A stretch of 64,000 nt of DNA from Zonotrichia leucophrys gambelii (lineage: Eukaryota; Chordata; Aves; Passeriformes; Passerellidae), in contig NC_088173.1 in NCBI RefSeq assembly GCF_028769735.1, positions 22,074,038 to 22,138,037 of the forward strand, given 5' to 3'. Shown here in pieces: positions 1-12,016 of this stretch. The stretch's first letter is position 1; each line of letters starts with the position of its first letter. The position numbers were made by a program, and so were the translations under genes. Below the pieces are notes generated by a model. It was not told the DNA's origin. It did no database searches and worked only from the letters and a program-made list of their open reading frames with translations.

Positions 1-3000
1 TTTTTCCAGAACCACAGTCTGCTTCATTTCTATGTAGAAGTCATCATGGTAACTGAACCCAAACTAGTTTCTTTTACAGTGCCTCAAGGAAAAGAAACGA
101 AGGCAGCACTAACCACTGTATTATCCCTGATATAACTCCAGTCACGTTCCCTTCACTGGTGTTCAGTTCTCCCACTACCCATAACACTCACCATAATCTC
201 CAAACCATGTAATAATGCAATCTGATCCAAAGAAGCAGTCTGGCCTCGGGCAGCCCTCCTTTGCTCTTCTCTGAACTCTTTCCATTCTTCCTCTTCTGCC
301 CATGTTCAGTTCAGGAAGCGGAGCACACTGCCAGCCTCACTGACCAGTAGAGAAGGAGGTTTGGGAAGGCTGTACATGGCACCAGGCAAACATTAATTGT
401 TATGCACAGCCTGGCTGAAAAGAGGAAGAGAAAATCAGCACTCAAGGAAATTAACTCAGCCTGTCTGGCTATGTAAGTGCCTGTTGCCCAGGGTATGCTC
501 CTCTACATGAATCACTTACATTCTGTCCTGTCTTTTTTGCTGCTAGCACTGATTAAAATTCCTTTCCAACTCTTCTTCATCCTTCTTTTGAATCAAAGTC
601 ATCTCATAATAACCTCAGCAAATGCTACCACCACACTGCAGCAATTTTTTTTTCAGACAAAGCTATTTGCCCATTTTATTCCAAGTAGTTTCACAGTAAT
701 GGAAACGCCATTCAGAGATGAATAACTTAATCCTTCCTCTTAACAGCCTTCCCTATCTCTTCCATTTGATTTGGTGTCATTGCTAGCAAAGTATATATTT
801 AACAGATATTTTTGGGGGTAAAGACCTTATTTTCTAAAATATTTGTACAGTAATTAGGCAAAATTATGCTTTTTTAACTGCTTTCATTTCAAGGATAGTG
901 CTATGGACAAGAAGATAATTTAAGTCATTACAGCCTGTCAACCAAGATCTGTCCATTTTGACTTTTCAGGTAATTACACTTTTTTAATATTTATAGTGTA
1001 AAGTATATAGAGAAACAAATGGATGGGATTAACAGCAGAGAGGAATTGCTGATTTTCTAAGCTCTAAAGCAATGAATATAGAGGACAAGAATGACATAGT
1101 ATATTTGAAGAAAGGCTATCCAATATAATTGTTTGAAATATAAGTATATTGCCATTTACTGGACATTCTCATCTAATTCACATTAAACTTTTATAAAAAG
1201 GTATTATTATTTCGGAATTTAGTCATCCTGATAAAGGACAGACTGGTATGATACCTACATCCGTCACATACGTGTCTGTCTTGTGCACACTGTAGAATTT
1301 AGAAATCTAATTCAAGGAAAGATCTGCTGCATTTGGTGTCAGCTCTGCTCAACACAAGTAGGCACACAACCATCAGCAGCCTGTTCCAGAAACTCCGAGG
1401 GGGACAGTCGGCTTTGTCTTACCTCCCCATGCAAATGTAACAAGAAATAACTACCAGTATATGCCAGGTATTTCTCTTGATGCCAGAAATACACATATAT
1501 GTATGTTATCTTAAAAGGAATTTTAAGGCATCTTTGTGGATCATTTCATTCTTGTGATTTCCCTGTCATAAGGGCATCACAGTTATCAGGTGATACCAAG
1601 GTAATTAATTCCACAAATTAACACTGCTCTGTCTGTTGCCTTATTCCTCAGTCAGGCCAGCTAATTCATATCTCCTGTATTTTTTTCCTTCTGGAAGCAG
1701 CAGAAACTGCTACTTTTGAACATGGGACTGTCTGGAATGATAATCTCACTCAATACAATGGCCACATCTCAAGACACTCCTGCTGTTCATAGCCTTTCTT
1801 TTCTGTTGCAGGTACTTCTAGCCTCATTTCTATGGATTAAGGGTAGTGACCAAGATCCCAAAAAATACCAAGGTTTAGTTTGATTTGCATTTATTGCCTC
1901 AATCTATACCTGCAATTCCTTGCTCACCCAGACATTTTTTGTTTTGTTTGTTTTATTATGGAGCCATTTTTTTTTCAATTTCTATTTGAACAAATGTCAC
2001 AGATGATAAATCACACTCCACTGTCCCCATCCTGTAATTTAGCAGAGTTAAGAGGGGATCACAGGCTGAACCTACATACTCCTTTAGTAGGCAGTCAAAT
2101 ATTTTGATGTCCTTTTCGTCCAAATTATTATGTATACATTCATAGACTTTACATGCTACACCACTACTAAACTGCAACTTCACAGATTCTTGACTACTGC
2201 ATTCTCTAATACTACTACAGCTCTTTCCTATGAGTGGCCCAATTTATTTGAAAACAAAAATTTTCAACCTCAGCATTACCAGATTTAACAGTCACAAGTC
2301 CATTTTCACATAAACACAATTTTTGACTTTTCCTAACTTTTTAAAAAAACTTCTGTCACATGTTTCTTTTTATCATGGAGAAGCAGGTTCCATTAACAGT
2401 ACAGGTAGCACTGCCAGAGTACATGAAGTTCTCAGAAACTAGTGACACAGAAGACTAATACCAAACAATCTTGGTGTTTGTTGTAATATATTGCTTATAG
2501 ACATGATAGAAAACAAAACACTACTCAAACTGCATCCTGATTATTTTCCAGAGAGCTCCAACTCTGAATGGGTCTCTTCTTGCTCAGATTCTTCTTCTCA
2601 GATTATTTTTTTTTGTTTGTTTTCTCCCTTTATGGATTATTGTATGAACCAATCATCACTTAGCCACAGATTGGCAGAGGGAGTCAATTTCATTCAGTTT
2701 CTGCATTTTAACCTCTCAGCTTTTCACCATCAGGGCCTCAGTGCTTCAAAAGTCTATCGAGTTGGCTGACAGCAGGATGGCTATGATGTAACTCTGCCAC
2801 CTCAAGCTGATTCACTAGCACCTGTCCCCTGATACCACAGGTATTAATGCACTGCTGTACCCAATAGAAGCAGAGAATTAGCACTACTTCTGATGACTTT
2901 TGGATCAATTTAATCAGACTAACCATATGGATCATTTCAGCTGTCTTCTCAAACCTGTAATAATTATACTCCTTTTCACTCAGTCATTGCCAGCCAGCTG

Positions 3001-3479
3001 CACTGAACTAGAGTTCTGTGACTGGCTCCTAATTAATTCTCTTTAAAATAATTGTAATTTCTGAGTAAATAACAGTCAGGATCAGATAGATGAAAAGAAT
3101 TTTCCTCTCCACTCCCAATTACCAGCATAAAAAAAAAAAAAATACTGGATGTATCCTTGGCATATCTTGCTCAGAACAAAAAGTTGGAACACGTGTTACC
3201 ATCTATAACAAACGCCACTTGTTTATACAGAGCAAAACTTTCTCAACCCAGAACTCTGTCTCTTTCTTGAAGGAAAGCTACCCCCAGCACATCAATTAGC
3301 ACAGGGTAATTTGAGTTCAGCCAAGTTAACATAAGATTTTATTACAAAAAGGAGAGCCAGACTGAAAGGCATTTTGAAGGTAACACGCTTGTTAACATGC
3401 AAAGGTTGCAGGCAGATATGGAGAGATCCTTGGTTTACATCTTGCGGCATTTTCATTGTTAAATGAAATTATTTCATTT
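1..3479. other. Intergenic, no gene seen
   Basis: AT-rich unique-looking sequence. Open frames are 92 codons or fewer, with no recognisable product, splice context or repeat. A run of 14 A near 3128 is the only low-complexity feature. Confidence 0.7.
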
Positions 3480-3543
3480 TAAAAAACCAAACAAATACAA
3501 ACCCAAAACAAAACAAACAAAACCCAACAACAACAAAACCCCA
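3480..3543 (+). repeat. A/C-rich low-complexity tract
   Basis: CAAA/CCAAA-type runs with almost no T or G over about 60 bases. Confidence 0.75.
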
Positions 3544-3846
3544 CGCTCCACACAAAGCCCAGGAATCTAAACTCCACGCCAGCCTCTCAAGTAGTAGCCT
3601 ATCCCTGCCAGTAGTTGCTTTAAGTTATTTTAAGTTTTATGTTAGAGTTAGCTCACAGGCCCTTTCTGCTGGCTCCCAAGCACCCTCATGGGTGGCACAG
3701 AGGGGCTGGATGGGATGGCTTGGCAGCACGCTGGCTCCAGAGGCACCCACACCCATAATACAACCTGTGTGCTAATTAAGGCAGAGCAGGGATTTGGGTT
3801 CTGTTCCCCTCACTGCACCAATTAGGTACATAACAAAACAGGGTTT

Positions 3847-4100
3847 CACAGAACCATAGGGAGGTTTGGGTTGGACCCAAAGGGACCTTAGTGATAGATC
3901 ATCTACTTCCAATGCCCCTGCCATGGGCAGGGACACCCTTTACTAGACCAGGTTGCTCAGAGCCCCATCCAAACTGGCCCTGAACACCTCCAGGGATGGG
4001 ACATTTACAGCTTATCTGAGCAACAAGTTTCAGTGCCTCACCACCCTCACAGCAGAGAGCTTCCTCCTAATAATCTATTCTAGACCTCCTGTCATTTAAT
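3847..4100 (-). mobile_element. CR1 LINE 3' fragment
   Basis: The plus-strand text (CACAGAACCATAGGGAGGTT, TGGGTTGGACCCAAAGGGAC, ATGGGCAGGGACACC, CACCTCCAGGGATGG) is the reverse complement of the CR1 3' region. About 250 bp are retained, with many substitutions; an old copy lying just upstream of the CpG island. Confidence 0.88.
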
Positions 4101-4149
4101 GCGAGCAGTTTAAATAATCATAACTATATACCAGTATATATTTTTATCT

Positions 4150-4580
4150 ATCTGCGTGCATGCTTTGACGCAGAAGCCGCCCAGCAGCACCGCACGACCA
4201 GCGGGGCTGTCACGCCGGCGGGCCCGCAGGGCGGCGGGGGCGGCCGCGCTGAGGCGCCGTTCCTGAGGGCACATCGCCACCTAGCAGCGGCTCCGCGCAG
4301 CCGGCAGCGCCCAGCAGAGCCGCCGGAGCCGGGTTAAACCAGCCCTTCGGGCACACCGAGCCGGCCCTGCTGCTGGAACCCTGACGGGCAGGGCGGCAGC
4401 GGCCCTGCGCCCGCCCCGCCGGCCCAGCCCCGTGCCCGGCCCGGGCAGTCCCCGCAGAGGGCAGGTCCTGGCGGGCCCTGGCAGCGCCCTTGTCCCTCGG
4501 GTGTTTGCCCAGCACTTGGCCGCACCCAGCTCCTCGCTGCCCCTCCGCCCGCCTCGGGGACTGATGTGTCCCCGGGTGAG
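4150..4580. promoter_or_regulatory. CpG island, candidate orphan promoter
   Basis: By hand count about 49-50 CpG dinucleotides fall within roughly 430 bp, in a region otherwise AT-rich and CpG-poor. GC-box-like GGGGCGG and GGGCGG cores are present. A good plus-strand splice donor, CGG|GTGAGT (4576-4581), lies at its right edge, as expected for a first exon. It is about 27 kb downstream of the RAPGEF2 end, so it is not that gene's promoter. A long minus-strand open frame here is an effect of GC-rich, stop-poor sequence. Confidence 0.75.
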
Positions 4581-4606
4581 TCTGTTCCTGCATGTCAGTG
4601 CCCTGG

Positions 4607-4630
4607 ACCATCTCACGTGGGTGAGATGGT
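4607..4630. promoter_or_regulatory. Perfect 10-bp-arm palindrome enclosing an E-box
   Basis: The arms ACCATCTCAC and GTGAGATGGT flank GTGG, and the left arm end forms CACGTG (4614-4619), the canonical USF/MYC-type E-box. It lies 30 bp beyond the splice-donor-like site at the CpG island edge. It could be a bHLH-ZIP binding site or an RNA hairpin. Confidence 0.6.
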
Positions 4631-6867
4631 GCCATCAGCCTCGTTTTTTTACCAAAACCCAGTGAACAGGCCCGCTGTAAGGTAATTTGTGGGCAGCCAC
4701 TCTCCTGGAAAAATCTCAGTAATTCAAAATTCTTTGGATTACTTTCTTGGTTTCTTCGCTGTGCGGCTCGGAGTGCCAGACCCTGCATGGGTCTGGTGGT
4801 GGCCGGCTCTCCCAACACCCTGCAGTAATTCCCTGCCGCAATAAGGAAGTGTCAGGATGTGGCTGTGGACCCGCACCTGTCTCTCTCCCATCTGCAGGGT
4901 GGAAGGGAAGGAGTTTTGGTGTTTGCATCCTGAGTGTCTCCAATAGATAGGCACAGCTGGGGTGGTGTAAAACCACACACTTGTTGAGAAGGTGGGCTGA
5001 AAGAATGAGTGGGAGCTCAGCAGGTAGAGAAGAGAATAATTTCAAATATTATTTCAAGACAAAATAATTATTAAACTCTTTTAACCATCCTTTGTGGTCA
5101 TTTTTGCACGTGAGGACACAAGCAAGACAGAGACACATTCAAGCATATTTTTAAAATGTCTTTGAGGTGGGATTAGGGATATTTTCTTCATGCATTTCCT
5201 AGGCAAAAAGTATGGAGCTTTGCTTTCCAAATTGCATCTTTTATATCTTGCAAGGTTTAGGGGTTTTCCCCACATTTCATACTACCATGTTTTAAGAAGG
5301 GAGGACTTTTACGGGCATCAGTACCAAATTCGATACTGCCCAAGGTAACTTGAGTTTAACTTTATACTGTTAAAAAGTGCTGCAAGTTTTCAGTACCAAA
5401 CAACTATTTTCATCAGTAATAGTGTGCTTTTCCATTATAACAGAATATTAGATAAAGGAACAAGATGTACTATGTGGAACCAACTGTATTTCCTCATAAA
5501 CCAGACTGAAGTTGTTTAAAGTTTTTCAATGAGGACATCAGCTCAGTTATTTACACCTCCAATGCATGACAGGAAAAAAAAAAAAAAGAAAAAAAGAAAA
5601 AAAGGAAGGAAAAAACCAAAAGCAGTTATTTTAATCAATTACATCCTCTGTTCTCTACCTAGCAAGTCACCTACTGGTCCTAGAATAAAGAAATGAGAAT
5701 ACATTCACCAGACGGCTAACATCTCACATCTGACTGCTGAGACTGAAGTGAACAAACTCTTTTGTGAACCTGAGCAAACCTGAAGTCAAAGGCACCTCTC
5801 ACTGATTTAGTGTGCAGTACTGTACACTGACACTAGCTATTGTATGCTCTATAAACCACCTTCAATAACACACAAGCAAGTTCTCTGTTACAGAACCCTT
5901 ACACAACTGAGCATTTTGTTGAGCAACACAATGAGCTTAGAATTGTCAAGCTGCATTGCAAATATTTATTTCGGTGTCTGCTCCAAAATGCATTTTAAAA
6001 AGAACCTCTCTTTGAAATAGCTCAGTGGCTCTATTGAGCTTTCTCCAATATATTTTTAGAAAGTGTGGCACTCAGCTAAGAATAAAATACCTTCAAATTA
6101 CAGCTGTGGCTCTGCCCCAAAACTGTGCATACAGAAAGTCATCTCTTCCAACTGTAGAGAAAGTTATTTCATACCAGACATGGATCTATTGCAGGCAACA
6201 TTTGGGGGTTTGTCTTTATCATGCTCTCTCACATTTCAGTACCACTATACATTCCTTTAAAAATATGCCCCAGAAAGGGAGAGTCAAATATATGAATAAG
6301 GCTGAAATAATTGTATGTCCGTATACAGAAGAATATACAAATGGATGGATATATGCAGCTATTCCAAGACAGCATTAGAAGTAACAGGAAGAAGGAACAG
6401 TAATTGTTTCTTTCTCAGATAAACAAAACACTCATAACCTTTTATTCTTAACCTCTTCCTGTGAGGGTCAGTTAATGCACTGCATATTTCTAGAGGATGA
6501 AAACTTTCATAGTTATAGGAAGTTGCTTCTCTACAACTGTCCTGGTAATTGCACAGTACTTCATTGCGCAGTGTATATTCATTCCCATCATTATTTTCAT
6601 GAAATAGGGAGAACTCCCTACACACTAAATCAAGACAAGCTTTGTTAGGTAGGGGTGTTTGGGGATGATTTCCTTATCTGGGTCTTCGTATGCCTCCATG
6701 TCCCAACAGACATCTTTCTAAGCAGCAACCAAATTATTAGTACATAACTTATGCTTCATTAGCATTACTCTGCAATTTACCAATATTAAATGTGGATCAG
6801 AGTGATTTTCATGTTCCTTCTAGCTAGTATGACCTTAATTATTCTGATATCATTTCCCAATAGTCTG
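4631..6867. other. Intergenic, no gene seen
   Basis: Only the A-rich tract at 5571 stands out. If the CpG island starts a plus-strand transcript, its first intron would run through here, but no convincing second exon was identified. Confidence 0.6.
5571..5620 (+). repeat. A-rich low-complexity tract
   Basis: Poly(A) with interspersed G, then GGAAGG. No flanking target duplication or LINE tail was recognised next to it. Confidence 0.8.
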
Positions 6868-7433
6868 TGTCATGGATTTAAGCCCAGCTGGAGATGAAAC
6901 ACCAAACAGCCACTCACTCAACCCCTCCTCTCTTCCCCCCTCATCCCAGTGGAATCAGGAGGAGACGTAAAACTTCTATGTTGAGATAGGAATAGATTAA
7001 TAATTGAAAATAAAGAATACAATAGTAAGGCTAAGTAATAATAACAATGATAATGAAAAGGGGGAAAAAAACATCAACTGATGCACAATACAATTGTTCA
7101 GCACCTGCTGACCTATGTCAGACGTCCCTTCCTGAAGCCAAACCCTATCCCCATTTTCAGGTAACGCCCTCCTGTTTATATACCAGACATGACATTATGA
7201 TGTGGGATATTCCTTTGGTCAGTTTGAGTTCCAGATATGCTCCCACCCTGTTTGTTTTTTTGCATTCAGAGCATGAGACAGGGAAAAAATGTCCTTGACT
7301 TAGAATAAACTGGACTTAGCAAAAAACTAAAACACCAGTGTGTTATCAACACCATTCTCATTGTGAATCCAAAACATAGCACTGTAACAGCTACTGAGAA
7401 GAAATTAACTCTACCCTAGCTGGAACCAGGACA
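6868..7433 (-). mobile_element. Solo LTR, avian ERVL-like
   Basis: A 566-bp element starts TGTCCTGGTTCCAGCTAGGG and ends CATGACA-type on the minus strand, with matching TGTC...GACA termini. It resembles a common bird LTR with TATA box TATATAAA (7175-7182) and a downstream AT-rich segment with many AATAAT repeats. The flanking 5-mers GTCTG and CACTG agree at three bases, consistent with a decayed 5-bp target duplication as in ERVL. No internal retroviral sequence is present. The family name was not checked against a library. Confidence 0.82.
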
Positions 7434-10400
7434 CACTGTTATACTGGAGATGATTTGCTCTAGCAACTTCATGTCCAAGTCTTCACTTTTCCACCAATTT
7501 ACTGCATTTATTTTCAGCAAATTTTGTCCTATTGTCAAAGATTGCAGCATCTGGAAAATAGGAAATATTCGGCAAAAAAAATTTGCTAAGCATGATGACT
7601 TATTTAGTTGTAAGAGCATCTGGTGAGTTTATCACAGGGAAATAAACACAATATCACAACAAGTAACTTATGTGGTCTTTTTTCTCTTCAGTGCAAGAAA
7701 AAAGATTCTCTGTATACCATATTGCTGGTAACTTTTTTTTTTTTTCCTTTAGCAGAAAACATGAGGTATATTGTTCAATTTAACATGTATTCTTGGCTTT
7801 TGTGAAAGTCTGAAGAATTTTTGCAATGTCATAATTATCTAGGTGCTAATATAATTCTGTTCTCTCAATTAGATTTTCCAATGCCAAGTTTTCTTGTCAG
7901 ATTTGTAGGTAGCTAGTGTAGTTGTGAACGTTCCAGTGGCCTTTTGTTAACTCCTTACAATCACCTATTTTCTCTAGGGCTCATGTTCCCTTTAAAAGTC
8001 ATGCCCTGTAACAGGAAAAAAAATGGTGTGCAACTATTTACAGCTCATCTTTCTGGTGAAATCTGGTGAGATTTGAGCGAATCTCAACAAAATAGACGTT
8101 CTTGTTGCCACATTTTCCCATCTTTGGAGTTTGCATGTTTGTTCCTTTCGTGTTCCAGTATCACCCAGTGCTCAGTCAGTGGAGATCAGCTTTCTCTGGT
8201 GAGGCTAGAGAAACAACCTTTCCATGTAGGGGAGGGAGCTACTGGAAATAAAGAGAAAAAAAAATCTATACAAAAATACAAAATTAATTAGTATTTACCT
8301 GAAATAATTAACTTGAATGCACCATTGTCAGCACAGAAAATAGTTCATGTTATCTAAATGAAACACTTAATGTAGCTGATCTATAGAGTTTCTGGAGTTG
8401 TTAATGTTGCTAGCTGGTGAATTTAGCTCTCAACAACTGGTAGTGGTGAGACACCCTTCACTTCAGCACTAAGGATACTGAAGAGGAGGGGAATTGTGGA
8501 ACTTAATGGTGAAGTAAGAATCACAGATGAACGAGTCTTGAGGTGATGCTGCTGGATACTTAAAAGAATTCCTTATGGACATGTCTCTAAAGTACAGACT
8601 GCTCCACACTCCAGCCTTACTGGTGACACACACAGGGAACAGTGCCTACCATTACCGTATTTTCATATTCAGTGGTAGAACCCAAATGCACATGGCTGGT
8701 CTCCCCTGATTAGCAAGCACCAAAAGTTTGATAATGACTCTGTGTGTTTCAGGTAGGTCCAGAGACCACAGAGTGGCAGCAACATTTGGGTACAGTGAAG
8801 AATCATTCACCTGCCTACCTACATACCAACCAAGTACTGCTACTGCATCATCTCTAAGGTCTGAGAGCTAGATTTCATAGCAAATACAGATATCTAACAC
8901 CTGATCTCATTTTCTCTATTATAACAGATTCCAACAGCAACCACTCTTGTAAGCTTTAATTCTTGTTCTTCTAGAATTGCAGCATGGTGGTCCTCCCTTT
9001 TTGGCACCTGTGGAAGTAAGTATTATAGACTACACTGAAACAGTGCAGAAAATTTTACCACACTGTAGAGACAAGTGCCTTTAACATTGTTATTTTATGT
9101 CATTAAAGACTATTAACCAAGAAGAAAAAAAAACAGTCATCTTCCTTTCACTAATTGTCTCATGAGCAGAAAACTTGTAATGCAAGACTACAAAGACTCT
9201 TGTAAATATTAGTCATTTTTGATACAAGATTAAACTTTAATAAAAGGAGTGTAAGATCTCTCAGATATTCCTTTTTCATATGATAAGTAAACTCATAGTA
9301 GATGTATTCCTTCAGTCCTAACTACAATATCCTATTATACTAATAATATCACTGCTAGTAACATAGAAGATACTATTAATACATTGTTATTGTGTCACTG
9401 ATCATCATTCATGTGCAAATCAATTTGCTTGAGTCCAGTAAAAAAACATTTACGATTGAAACATCAGTAATTTAATGAGGAACATATACACAAGATCTTT
9501 CTCCCAAAAATCAATGTCTAATTTGTTTGTGGAAAGAGCAGAAGGTGATTCACTGAAGACATATACTTGAAAATAAATTGCTCTAGCTTAGGATAAAGAT
9601 ATCTTTCCTTTTCTTGTAGGCTCTATTTTAAATTTCTTTTATCTGACATAGGTTCCTGAGGGAGAAGTTCTGTCCACTTGTATACACTAGTTTGAATCCA
9701 TGACAATGCTTTAATTTGGGACAGGGAGGCTTAGGTGAATTAGAAAAGAGTATTTGAAAGGGGTCCCCTCTCCCACTCACTATACCTCCCTACTTCTTCA
9801 CTCTAACTTCAAGTTTCAGGCTACTTACCCAAAATTAGTTTCAGGGAAGTTCACATCGTGCCAAGCACTGCTTTAATTCTCTGTCAGCCAAGACAACCTT
9901 TTTTGAAGTCACAACTTACCAATGAAGCATGACAGCATGTGGCAGCATGACACTGTAGACTACCAGGAGACATTGTGGAAAAATAGGAGGAAATTTTTTT
10001 AATGAAAACTACTTGGTCCTGTGGACCTGACATCCACACCAGAAATGGTTAGGGTTTGTCTGTTTATTCATTTCAGACTTTTCCTCACTAACAGAACACC
10101 CATCTATGTCTGGAGAACATTGAATGGTTCCTGGAGCACTTCTGTCAGTATTTCACCCAAGAGGAATCCATTTCAATCACTTTGAGACTGCTCCAGGATG
10201 CAAAGCAAAGTACAGTAGGTAGGAATAGTCAGCAGATTGATCTAAAAAGAACACAGCAATATGCATTGGCACACTGACATCAGCTCAGTCCTTGAACATC
10301 AAACTCCCTCCTACTCAGATGCTTCTGACCAGTAACTTTTGATTTTGATTAAATCCAGACCTTAATATTAGATTCCTTTTCAGCCAGGCATTGTCTTTTT

Positions 10401-11837
10401 ACATGTATATTTTTATAACCAAATATTTTTATTCAAGTTACAAAGGAGTCCATTCTGAGTTGGATCTCCTGAGTGCTGCCACACGATAAATACTAGGTAG
10501 CAAACGTGTAGCTGTTTCACACCAGAGACCCTTTTCCAAAACGGAAATTTAAGTTAAATCACTTGCACTCAATGCCGATTCATGGCAGTGTAAGGATACT
10601 TACACCATTTTCATTGTAAATACATCTTTCAACAGAACATTATGTTTGCATAACTCAAGGTAATATGTCCCTATATTGATAGTCTACATATGCAGTCAAC
10701 TCAGTCTCTCTCTGCAGAAACAGGATCCTTGCAGTCATTCCTTCCAACACAGCAAGGCCTGGGCTGTTCAAATCAGTTATACAGCTCAGTTATCTGAAGC
10801 TTCTAGGTCACTTTGGACACATTTAAGCAGTAAAGCTTGTGGAAACAATGGAACTTGTAGTGTGGCAATATTATAGCAACAAAGCTTAGCTGCTGTAGCA
10901 TTCAGTATTTTTGGCAGGCTAAAATCAAAACTTGATTTAGAATATCAGACGTAACAAAGAATAAGTCAGCAAATGTTTCTTGGCTGATATGATGGCTTTA
11001 AGAAAAGCCTAGAAAAAGAAAGAAACAGGTTCATGTCACAGAACAGCGGGTATTTGCAGTAGCTATTTTGGGTGAAAAAATTTTAGGACTCAGTTTAATT
11101 GCCCCTAGCTTGTGTCCAAGTATAGTATACACATGCTCGCTGCAATGCCAGACACCTTTCATAGACCAGATGGGATTCCCTGCGGCACCTCCAATAAATA
11201 CTTGATGCAGGCACAGTTGAACTTAGCTCCAAGAGTGAGAGCCCTTTCAGACAGAGATCCTGAATGTGGATATCTAAAAGTCACTTAACTTTACACCAAA
11301 AAAACCAGGGACTTGATTCAATAGTCTGAATGGAGAGCAGACACAGACAATTACTTGATAAAAATTCATGTTAATGCTTATTCATCTAATCTCCCTGGCT
11401 CGCTATTTGGAGTTTAGTTATATCAGTATTTTGCTCTAAAAATGCAGAGGACATAGAAGGAAAGCACCTCTGTGCAGGATGCAAGCCTGTGAGCCTGCAA
11501 CATTATATTACCCAGTTAGATAATATAGAGGATAGATAGTTCAAAATGGTAAGAGGTTCTGGTTCAGGGTTTTGTTTTTTTGAGATTTGTTATTTTGGTT
11601 TTTTTGGTTTTTTTTTTATTAAGTGCAAAAATAATTAGGGAAGGTACTAACCAGTATACCATATGCTCCATGTCATGTGGAGCTGTTGGCTGCTGTAAGC
11701 CTTTTAACATGTAACTTACCTACGGATTTTACGTTTGAAGGCTTACAGAAAGAGGTGATGTTTAGATTGCAGAAGTGGTAATCTACAGAACAGCGGCTTG
11801 TTTAGATACGCATCCTTAAATTCCCCTTGGATTGCAG
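7434..11837. other. Intergenic, no gene seen
   Basis: Unique AT-rich DNA. A T-rich tract lies at about 11569-11622. No TE family, RNA gene or coding signal recognised. Confidence 0.65.
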
Positions 11838-12016
11838 CGTCCCCTGGCTGCGAACTTCCCGCGCGTTCCCCGGCCCGGGGGAGGAGCTGCTCTGCAGTTC
11901 CGCCAGTCACCGCTGCGCGGCGCCCGCTCACCGCGGCTGGGAGCGGCCGCAGGGAGGAAACCTGCAAACGTCTCGGAGAAACCGAAACAGAAATAAACCG
12001 GCTCTCTAAATCGGCA
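11838..12016. promoter_or_regulatory. Small CpG-rich cluster, candidate regulatory element
   Basis: About 22 CpGs by hand count in 180 bp, surrounded by AT-rich DNA. It includes GCGCGGCGCCCGC and CGGCCGC. Plus-strand frames of 98 and 60 codons cross it but have no recognisable product. Confidence 0.6.
11978..11993 (+). promoter_or_regulatory. ISRE/IRF-binding-like site
   Basis: GAAACCGAAACAGAAA contains three GAAA units at 2-base spacing, matching the IRF/ISRE consensus GAAANNGAAA and adding a third unit. It sits at the right end of the small CpG cluster. A match of this quality is notable, but binding is not demonstrated. Confidence 0.5.

Noticed and set aside
4210..4818. 202-codon minus-strand open frame over the CpG island
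   Set aside because: GC-rich sequence is poor in stops, the product is low-complexity Arg/Gly/Ala/Pro with no known domain, and overlapping frames of similar length exist in the same place.
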